Assembly: GCF_020283565.1 (NCBI RefSeq)
Contig: NC_060065.1
Span: 54,783,489 to 54,847,488 of the forward strand
From: Trifolium pratense
Taxonomy: Eukaryota; Streptophyta; Magnoliopsida; Fabales; Fabaceae
Reading direction: 5' to 3'
DNA: 64,000 bases
This document shows positions 55,040 to 64,000 of this stretch, in pieces. A program made the position numbers and the translations under genes. The notes under the pieces were generated by a model. That model was not told the origin of the DNA, made no database searches, and saw only the letters and a list, made by a program, of their open reading frames with translations. The first letter of the stretch is position 1, and every line of letters starts with the position of its first letter.

Positions 55040-56345
55040 TAACACAAGAAAAATAGATGTTGAAACTTGATAAAAATTTAGCAAGTGTACTAAATAGTCG
55101 TCAAGTAATAAAATTTATAAAGTTCGTATCCGCAGGGATTGTTTCAATCTCGACAAAACAATTAAATTAATTTAGGATTAATAATTAAAATGCAAAGGGG
55201 GGAGTTTAACTTGGTTTGAATTTTTATCATAAACTTAGAAATAACTTGGGATTCAAATTGAATGAAAGAAAAGCGATTGATCCCTTTGGTTCATCTAATT
55301 ACTACTTCTCTTGGTAATTTCATGTATGATTACAAATTTACTCAATTTAGTTTCACGATTAGATTAAATCAAAAATGATTATGCCCAATGTCTTGGTAAC
55401 ATAATCCTCTCCCTTGATCATCGATTCCTAATGTCTTAGGTAATCTATGATCAATTGAGGATTACAAACTTTAATCTATAAAATCTCATTTAACAATCCG
55501 AAATGTCTTAAGTGAAAGTTAATCGATCAATTATTCCTAGATCGATGATTCATTCCTATCGTCATAGTAAAATAAATCATTGAATTCATCATATAAGTAG
55601 CTAATTTATATAAAGCATTAAGCATAAGGAATAATCAAAGAAACTAACTTCGTAATTCATATATCAATTCAAATGAGAATCACATGGTTCAAGAGAAATA
55701 ATAATCAAAATCCCCTAAGGACCAATCATGAGAATTAGTTACACATAGTAAAATAAAGAAACAAAGGGAAGAAGAAAATTGAACCAAAGAACTAAAATGA
55801 GTCACAAGCCTGCAGCCATATTTCAATTCCTCGTGATGCTATTTTCATTCTCCATCTTGTGCACTGTTCCTCCGTTTTCTCTTTCGTTCGTGATGCGTGC
55901 CTCTTGATCCCCTCTTTTCCTTTTGTTCCAGCCTTGTTGCATGTTCCTCCTTAAGTGATGTGTTTGAATCCCCTTTTCAAGTGCCAACCTAATTCCCTTT
56001 CTTCTTGGTTTTGGGTCAAGGCAAATGGCCCATGTTTTCTTCTTGTAATTGGCCTAGCTTTATCAAGGTCTTTCTCTTTTTTTACTATTTGTACCACACT
56101 TAACCATAAACCTATTAAATTGAATCAAGAAAATAGAAACTACACCAAATATTATTTTAATAGAGAAAAATACTTAATTGACTCAATAAACCAAAAATTG
56201 TAATTTATTTAAAATGATTCTAAATTAAACACTAAGCTAATAAAATTATATTAAAAACTTAATTAAAAAGACTCTAAAAATAACGACTGATGAGAATTCA
56301 TCAAAACTCTCTCAATTCTAACCAAACCCTAACTTGTATCAATTT
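55040..56345. repeat. Dispersed repeat of unknown class
   Basis: The head TAGCAAGTGTACTAAATAG with GTATCCGCAGGGATTG (55079-55142) is a phrase I associate with a widespread plant repeat, and the tail ACTGATGAGAATTCATC (56285-56301) is its usual other end. No ORF with a domain; superfamily not determined. Boundaries are tentative. Confidence 0.4.
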
Positions 56346-56589
56346 TTTTTCTTCCAACAATTACATGAGATGAGATAGATAATACCACACTAATGTGTGC
56401 CATAACATGTTTAAATAGCGAGACACTTTACCTAAACTCAATTAACTTTTAAAACCAACATACGGACAATTGAAAAGTAAAATACTACTATTTTAAGATA
56501 TATTGATGTAATTTTCGTAATAAAAAATATATATGGATGTAACTGAAAATTAAATTGATAAAAGTGCTTGGACAAAATTAATTAAGCAT

Positions 56590-57205
56590 AATAGGCCGGT
56601 GCGACCTACATGGCCTTAAGGCCTAGTATACATAAGCTCAGGCTAGACTAGCTTATTTCTTTAAGTAGAGCATACCAAAGTTTTCTTACAAGCCTATTTA
56701 GTTAAATAGGTAAGACTGCAGACCATTAAAAAAACCTTTTAACCTACTAAGCCAGTCTATTTAAGTTAATATGATAATGTTTTTATTACTATTATTGTTT
56801 ATATGTTAAAATTTATATTTTGATTAAATTATAAATTTATTAACTTTTTTCGGTAGTTTAAGTTTATTAATCTACATTAATTTTTTACATATATAAATGT
56901 ATTATCATAAACTAAAATTGAAATATGATGACATATATAGTCAAAGTCTTTAAAATATCACGTTAAATATCAAAAGGAAATTGATTTATTAGTTTAAAAA
57001 TAAATATAATTATTTATTTAAATATATTCATGTGAAATAGACCTTTAAACAGACTAACATGCACATATTAGGCTTTGAAAAGGTAGACTCAAGCCTAAAA
57101 GATAAGCCTATGATAAGCCACATGCCTTCAATTTTTTAACAGGCCAGACTCAAATTTGACAAAGCCTAACTCGACCTAGCCTATTCTCACCTTTACATAT
57201 CAACC
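56590..57205. mobile_element. hAT-like remnant
   Basis: Left part AATAGGCCGGTGCGACCTAC, right part CCTAGCCTATTCTCACCTTT, with complementary AGGCCTA/TAGGCTT words toward both ends. This resembles a known class of degenerate plant hAT elements. No target duplication was recognised. Confidence 0.4.
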
Positions 57206-57291
57206 ACATCAAATGATGTGTTCATATATCATCGGTGAATATTAACATCATTCATTCATTAATGTGTTAGATAAGAGTACTAAATAATTTT

Positions 57292-57306
57292 ATGTACAAA
57301 AAAAAT
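57292..57306 (+). mobile_element. Retroposition micro-insertion (15 bp)
   Basis: ATGTAC plus eight A residues and a T between identical 16-mers AGTACTAAATAATTTT at 57276-57291 and 57307-57322. Confidence 0.7.
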
Positions 57307-57837
57307 AGTACTAAATAATTTTCATTATTAAAAAAAACTAGTAATTATTTTATGCATTTGAATTATTGAAGAAATAGGCCCAAAACAAAACAATAGCCCA
57401 ATTTTAAATCATTTTGCCCTAATTTCCCCATCTTGTCTGTTTTTTGTCCACGGCAGCTCAATTCTTCCATTTCCGATCTGATCATCACTCTACGGACCGT
57501 GTTTTCCGGCAACAACTCACCGGAGACTCTAATTTTCGAAAACCACCGGAAATTCGTCGGAGGCTAGGGTTTCGTGATTCTCCGTCGTGGATTAAGGGAA
57601 TCGAGTTACGCAAACCGGTTCAAAATTCAGTTTCTTAATCATCGTTTCAAATCGATCGATCTCAATTTTTTCGCGATCTTCGCAAGTGTGAACTTTGGTG
57701 CTTATTTTGTTACTGAATTAGTAGTTTTACAACTTAGTTATATTAAATCTGATGCTATTTCTTCAACATTTTTATCGTTCTCAGGTTTTTGATTGGCGTA
57801 GGGATGATTTTTTGCTTGATCTGTTGAAATTCCTGCA

Positions 57838-60800
57838 ATGTCCGGCTTACTTAATGTATTCTCCTTATGCCCTGTTGAACAAGCAAGAAACTATTTTCAA
57901 GAGTTTATCTTATAATTTTGAATTTTGGTTCATTTTCATTGAATACTTTGTTTAATAATGCTACATTTAAGTATATGGCTTTTACTAGGATTTATATGAT
58001 TTTATCCTTGATATTCATGATTATATATTTTCTTAACATTCTAATCATTTATATTCAAATGCATTGCATGATGACATTCTTTGGTATTGACTTCTAATTA
58101 GAATGTTTTGGCAACATTTTGATTTTGATATAGCAGAAACCAATTCATTTTTTTTTTGAAAACTCGGTATTCGGCCCAAGGACAGACTAATCCGAGGGGA
58201 CCCATCCCACCGCCCACTTGTGGGGCCCATTTAAAGCCAGGGGGAATCGAACCTTGAGACCTTGAGAGGAGCACACTCCAAGGTCTCAAGCCAACACCAC
58301 TAAGCCAACCCAAATATTAGCTTATGCAGTTAGAGAAGAACATGAAAGAAATATTGGTATATTATAATTATTGCAAATAGTTTGAATAATAGTCATCTGT
58401 AAAGTACTTTTTACCCAAAGTTAATAAAAATCTTAGGCAAGTCCTAATAAGTATAAAATACTAGTCAAATACTCTCATTTCCTAAATTTAAATTCTACAA
58501 GAGTCTTTTGATTGCTAACCATTTTTAGGATTGTACCGAAAATGACCTATTTTCAAGTAAAATTCAATTCCATGTTCTGTATATCATGCCTTAGGCATAT
58601 TGGATTTATCACTTAGAAGGAATGCAACTTTTTTATTTAGCATTTCATCATTATATTACTATTTTTGTCAGATATTGATTTGTTTTTTAGGCCTTTCATT
58701 CACCGTTGATGTAAATTATAACAGAGTTCTGTTTGCAGTCTTCTCTGAACGGATCTACTTCAAATCTTCCAGACGGTGCTGGGCGGTCTTTTACTACATC
58801 ATTTTCTAGTCAGTCTGGTGCAGCCTCCCCAATTTATCAGCACACTGGTGGGAATATTTTGATGGAGTTAATCCTTTTTATCCTCTCATTTATTTAGTTT
58901 TGTAATCGCTACCATTTTGCTGCAGGTGGTATTCAGGGATTGCACAACATGCACGGGAGCTTTAACATTCCCAACATGCCCAGTACTCTTACATCAAGAA
59001 ACTCAACAATAAATAGCATGCCAACTGGAGCGGTTCAACAACCTGCGTCAAGCCTTTCTAGTGGAAGATTTACATCAAATAATCTACCTGGTGCTCTGTC
59101 ACAGGTACGTGTGAATCCCCGTGTTTGAACATCTCTGAGAGTAATGGTTGAGCTATTTTTGCATACTGAACTGTTCTGTCTTTCATTATCTTTCTACTGG
59201 TGCACAGTTTAAAGTATTTCCATATGTTTATATATCATATTTGCAGCTATCTCATGGAAGCTCTCACGGACAATCTGGAGTCAACAGTAGAGGAGGTATA
59301 AGTGTTGTAGGAAATCCTGGTTTTAGCAGTAGCTCAAATGGAGTTGCTGGTTCTATTCCTGGGATTCTTCCAACTTCTGCTGCAATTGGTAACCGTAATG
59401 CTGTTCCAGGATTGGGAGTATCCCCAATTTTGGGAAATGCAGGTCCTCGGATAACAAGTTCGATGGGAAACATGGTTGCTGGAGGGAACATTGGGAGGAT
59501 AAGCTCTGGAGGATTGTCCATTCCGGGTCTTGCTTCACGTCTCAATTTAAATGGAAACAGCGGATCTGTTGGTTTAGGCATGCAAGGACAAAATCGATTG
59601 ATGAGCGGTGTGCTTCCACAAGGTATATATTTTGGTAGTAACAAGTGCATTAAAGTGACATGGAAGTAATATTTCTCCTAAGACATATCCAATTATATTG
59701 AGGCGAACTTTATATATTATTTTACATATAAAATTATATTTATCCAGGGAAACATAGTACTATACTGCACTCTTTTACCAGATATTAATTTGATTATTTC
59801 TTAGTATGTACTTTGTTGCATTAGATAACATGTTTGAGTGCCTAGACATCCACCTATATATATTAAATTCGAGTTTTCATTTTTGAATCTCATGAAGCTG
59901 TATTGAACTTTTTTCTCACAAAACCAGACCTCATTTTTGATTCAGGATCTCCTCAGGTAATTTCAATGCTAGGAAATTCTTATCCCAGTGCTGGAGGTCC
60001 ACTTTCACAAAGCCATATGCAAGCAGTACATCACTTGAACTCTATGGGGATGTTGAATGATTTAAATTCCAGTGACAGTTCACCCTTCGACCCTAATGAC
60101 TTCCCTTCACTATCAAGTCGTCCTAGTTCTGCTGGGGGCCCTCAAGGACAGTTGGGTGTGTGATGGAAAATATTGTTTAGCTTAATATATTGTTCACCAT
60201 CTACAAATCTTAATATATTGTTCACCATCCACAATAAAGAATAATGTAATCTATAAATTGCATTGCAGGCTCTTTACGAAAACAGGGTCTTAGTCCTATT
60301 GTACAACAAAACCAAGAGTTTAGCATTCAAAATGAAGACTTCCCAGCTTTACCAGGATTCAAAGGTACTTTTCATAAATATACTGATCTTTGTGAGCTAA
60401 TTGGTTACAAATTTCTTGTTAGGAAATTTTGCACCTTAGTTGTGTTATTTTCTTGTTTTGGGGGTTATACATTTTAGCACGAAATTTATACTCTCTTCCT
60501 GGGGTTATATATGCATTTTAGCTTCATCAGTTTTTTCTTGTGTTGTCTCCATTTTTTTTTTTGTATTTTTGACAGGAATTATTATAGCCGTGTTTGGTAC
60601 TCCCTCCATTTCAAAATGAGTGTCACTTTAACAAAAAAAAATTGTTTCAAAATGAATGTCATTTTCACTGTAAAATATTCCAATTGTGCCCTGTAATTAT
60701 ATTACTATAGATAGACACTATTCCCAAAGCATTACACTTTGCATTTATGGTGATGGGAAACACCGATAATTAATAGGTTTAGTTTAGTAAAACTGTCATG

Positions 60801-62966
60801 TCTTTTGACAACATAATTACATTTCTTAATGTGTGCAAAAACCTTAAACACACTATTTTGAAACGGAGGTAGTATATATCTGTTTGACCTGTTATACATT
60901 TAGCAAGGATGCTTTAATGGTTCCTATTGTTGTAGAAGAGTGAAAGCTTTATGACTTTTGCACTGTTGAATATTTGATGGCTACATCTCAGTAGTTCGTA
61001 TCTGATGACATTTTAATTATTGTTGTTCAACTTTGTTCGCAGAACTGAAGAATCTAATTTACAAAGGTTAGTCAATTGGCTTTGACATTTGTTTTTTATG
61101 ACAATATTTGTATACAGGTGGTAATGGAGATTTTACTATGGATATGCACCAGAAAGAACAACTTCATGACAATGCTATGTCAATGATGCAATCACAGCAT
61201 TTCTCAGTGAGTTTCATACAGTAAAATATTAACATATATTTTCTGTGTTCTTATCCTTGTTTATGATATTATTGGATCAATCAAAATCTGTTCTCTAACT
61301 TATCTGTATGCTTTCTGCAGATGGGGAGGTCAGCCGGTTTCAATTTGGGAGGATCTTATTCATCACACCGAGCTCAGCAACAACAGCAGCAGCATGCTCC
61401 ATCTGTCAGTAACAGTGGTGTCTCTTTTTCATCTGTGAACAATCAAGATCTTCATCTGCACGGGTCGGATATTTTTCCGTCTTCAAACTCTACATATCAT
61501 TCACAGGTACACGACTTTCCTAATGTAAATGAAACAAGGCACTTGCTTTTGTGTGAGAATACATCTCTATTTTTTAAACTGTGATACGAGGTTTCGATTG
61601 AACTGTAATTCCATATTCCAATCAAAGTTTCTGACGTTCTTATTACTTCTGGTTTTTGGTTTAGACCAGCGGACCTCCTGGGATTGGATTAAGGCCTCTA
61701 AATTCTCCAAATACTGTTTCTGGTACGGGTTCATATGACCAGCTCATCCAGCAGTATCAACAACACCAGAACCAGTCCCAATTTCGCCTTCAGCAAATGT
61801 CAGCTGTAAATCAGTCCTTTAGGGATCATGGCATGAAGTCTATGCAAACTGCACAATCTGCTCCTGATCCATTTGGTTTGCTTGGCTTGTTAAGTGTAAT
61901 CAGGATGAGTGATCCTGATCTGACATCTCTTGCTCTTGGAATCGATCTTACAACACTTGGGTTGAATTTGAATTCTTCAGAAAATCTTCACAAGACTTTT
62001 GGGTCTCCTTGGTCTGAGGAACCAGCTAAAGGTGATCCAGAGTTTAGTGTGCTTCAATGTTATTATGCTAAACCACCTCCTGCCTTACATGTGAGACGTT
62101 CTTTCTTTGGCTTTATATAATAATATATTTTCATCGTCCTTACATTGTTCTCATTTTTATTTTTTTTATTTCGGCTAATTCTTTTATGTGATGCAGAAAG
62201 GATATTTTTCGAAGTTTAATTTGGAAACGTTGTTTTACATATTTTACAGGTGCCTTTTGAAATCAATCCTATTCAATTTCACTATGCTTCCATGTTGTTA
62301 TAATAACAGTAGTAATTAAAATTTGATCTTTTATTGCAGCATGCCCAAAGATGAAGCACAGCTATATGCCGCAGATGAACTGTATGCATTCTATCACATA
62401 CACCCTTTTGTTGTGTTATTTTTGTGTGTTTTGGCCTTGTTTCCAAGTTTTTCCTGGATAACTATGTTCATAGATTCTTGGCGAGAGTTTTTAATTTAAA
62501 ATAAGTAGCTGTGAGTGGTTTTTTGAGTTGCTATGTGGTTATAGCACATCAACCACACTGAAAATTCTTATCCATTCATCCACATGGTTATTCTTTAATT
62601 TAAAATAGTCAGTTATTTTTTTTATCAATAAAAAATTACCAACAAGCTACTGCTGTTGCTCTCAGGTACGAACAAAAGTGGTTTTATCACAAAGAGCATC
62701 GCATGTGGTACATAAGAGTTCCCAACGTGGAGCCGCTTGTCAAAACACCCACATACGAGAGAGGATCTTATCATTGTTTTGATCCAAACACTTTTGAAAC
62801 AGTCCGGAGGGTGAGTTTCTGTAAACATACTGCTCTCACTGCTCTGTATCTTTTTGTGTGCAGTGTAATTGTCCTATTTAGCTTCTAATGGATATGCTTC
62901 TTTCAGGATAATTTTGTTCTTCATTATGAACATGTGGAAAAGAGACCGTCTTTGCCACAACATTGA
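57838..62966 (+). CDS. VIP2: CCR4-NOT complex subunit NOT2 (VIP2-like)
   Basis: Thirteen coding exons: 57838-57855, 58739-58847, 58926-59104, 59247-59622, 59946-60155, 60269-60364, 61118-61206, 61321-61506, 61665-62090, 62197-62249, 62340-62381, 62666-62810, 62907-62966. All are GT-AG and phases agree, giving 662 residues. Exon 1 encodes only MSGLLN. The N-terminal two thirds is Gly/Ser/Asn rich and disordered (GLSIPGLASRLNLNGNSG), followed by NEDFPALPG, a Gln-rich QLIQQYQQHQNQSQF and the C-terminal NOT2/3/5 domain (PFGLLGLLSVIRMSDPDLTSL, then FYSMPKDEAQLYAADELY, WFYHKEHRMWYIRV, ending EKRPSLPQH). Role: scaffold that joins NOT1 for mRNA deadenylation and transcription control; the plant protein is known as VirE2-interacting protein 2. 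A leader intron probably ends at the CAG near 57784. Introns carry a SINE and a Stowaway-like MITE. Confidence 0.95.
58148..58315 (-). mobile_element. SINE of a second family, in VIP2 intron 1
   Basis: Antisense reading: GGTTGGCTTAGTGGTGTTGG (A box), GGTTCGATTCCCCC (B box), a GC-rich body with GGGCCCCACAAGTGGGCGG and a tail after GAGTTTTC. Different 3' block from the 7600 family. It is GC-rich against its surroundings. A clear target duplication was not found. Confidence 0.75.
60598..60872. mobile_element. Stowaway/mariner-like MITE in VIP2 intron 6
   Basis: TACTCCCTCCATTTCAAAAT at the left and ATTTTGAAACGGAGGTAGTA at the right are inverted ends next to TA. About 275 bp, no ORF. Confidence 0.75.
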
Positions 62967-62969
62967 CGA

Positions 62970-64000
62970 GTGGACAAAAAACCTTCACTGTAAAGCTTTT
63001 TATGTATGAATATAATTTGTTATTATGGAAGCCATTTTATTTAAGTATTAGTGTAACTTCAATATGTTGTTTCTTTTAGATTTTATTAAATCTCGATTCA
63101 CCGAGAGCTGTTATCTCATGGCCCAAATATGAATTGTAGTTATTAGAGTAGACGCCAGGTTAACCTAACCTAGCTGTTCCTGTTTGTCAAATGCACCATA
63201 TATATCTGAATACATAAATAAAGTTATGTTAGTATGCAGTGTCTGGTAGTTGCCCTTTACTACATAAATAAAGTTATGTTAGTATGTTTTGGAGAGGAAT
63301 ATGGTCCTCAAATAGGGAAATAAAATGGAGTAGCTTGATTGTCTCTTCGATAATCAGTATACAGAGACAGTGAAAATGAAATGATTACACTGGTGCTACC
63401 TTTAATTAGAAGCTGCATATTACCACAAGACTATAGAACATCCGATTTACCTATTCTTGCAGGACATGATTTCGGATGTAGTCACTCAATATTCATATTA
63501 GCATGTCTCTGAAATCAGTTTTGCGGAACATAAGCTTGAACGGTTACTTTCAGCAAACAACTGAATCTTTTGTTTTAAAATCTCGGGGGAATAGTAGCTG
63601 TCAAAATGAACTCTAGTCAATGTCTCTAAATAATCGGATGTCTCTGTATGAACTCTAGTTAATGTCTCTAAAATGAACTCTGGATCATGAATGTGGTCTA
63701 TAAATTTAAGATAACTGGTAGCTCGGTTGTAATTTTCCCTAAACATAATCTGCTTTCATTGGCCACAAGGAAGATAAAGAGCATAAACATGCCAATAGAC
63801 AATGTTGTAGTATATGAATTTACCAGATGGCTGAATACAATCTTAAGCACCAAGGATTTACAACCGATTTTTTGTACATTTTATCCACAAGAGAGCTCTC
63901 TGAAATAAACCACAAAGTCGCGACTAATATGAGTAGAAAACCATTGATATGCCAACTCCAGATGTCAAGAAATAGATTCTGGTTAGGCGGAAATGGCATA
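62970..64000. other. Downstream of VIP2; no supported gene
   Basis: A probable 3'UTR runs to about 63230, where AATAAA occurs twice in a short repeat (TACATAAATAAAGTTATGTT at 63211 and 63261). Beyond it, 63590-63680 has a local repeat of GAACTCTAGTTAATGTCTCT. A minus-strand frame at 63498-63746 is open but encodes that same repeat and has no domain. Confidence 0.4.

Noticed and set aside
59264..59650. 128-codon minus-strand ORF
   Set aside because: It is the antisense shadow of VIP2 exon 4, whose Gly/Ser/Asn codons leave the opposite strand open.
63498..63746. 82-codon minus-strand ORF with a repeated LETLTRVH motif
   Set aside because: The repeat is due to a short DNA repeat (about 63590-63680); no domain, start context or splice support.

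Overview
This is nuclear DNA from a flowering plant, most likely a papilionoid legume of the Medicago/clover/pea group. The evidence is GT-AG introns, strongly AT-rich intergenic DNA, plant-only families (CrRLK1L kinase, CCT-motif protein, VIP2/NOT2), a narbonin/RuBisCO-associated-protein-like GH18 relative of the type known from legumes, and repeats of legume type. The species assignment is inference. All coordinates and splice joins were read by eye.

Genes in order: (1) 5' exons of a kinesin-5 motor, minus strand, running off the left edge; (2) a GH18 class chitinase-like gene (10395-11306, +) facing a degenerate GH18/RuBisCO-associated-protein-like gene (12521-13327, -); (3) a three-exon CCT-motif transcriptional regulator (23632-25902, +); (4) a six-exon RNase P/MRP subunit RPP30 gene (37088-31708, -) with a long, internally duplicated acidic tail; (5) histone H4 with a 5'UTR intron (39313-39624, +); (6) a small unrecognised basic protein (41913-42326, +); (7) an intronless HERK1-type receptor kinase (47348-44817, -); (8) a 13-exon CCR4-NOT subunit NOT2/VIP2 gene (57838-62966, +). 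They do not form a pathway; this is an ordinary gene-poor plant segment.

The rest is dominated by transposable elements. I could place the ends, and usually target-site duplications (TSDs), of several Mutator-like elements (9-11 bp TSD), hAT-like elements (8 bp TSD), PIF/Harbinger-like MITEs (TTA TSD), Stowaway-like MITEs, tRNA-derived SINEs, LINE fragments, a TRIM-like retroelement, an LTR-like block and a mitochondrial insertion carrying a tRNA-Gly copy.

Two things stand out. The first is a 2,120-bp Mutator-type element (52708-54827, 9-bp TSD) with no coding capacity. It is a nested palindrome: hairpin-bearing terminal repeats, then opposed arrays of a 140-bp unit (2 copies left, 3 right), then a central 202-bp tandem array carrying about 14 short hairpins. 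The second is a set of nine 13-19 bp, poly(A)/poly(T)-dominated micro-insertions, each flanked by a 13-20 bp duplication. They look like almost completely 5'-truncated retroposition events.
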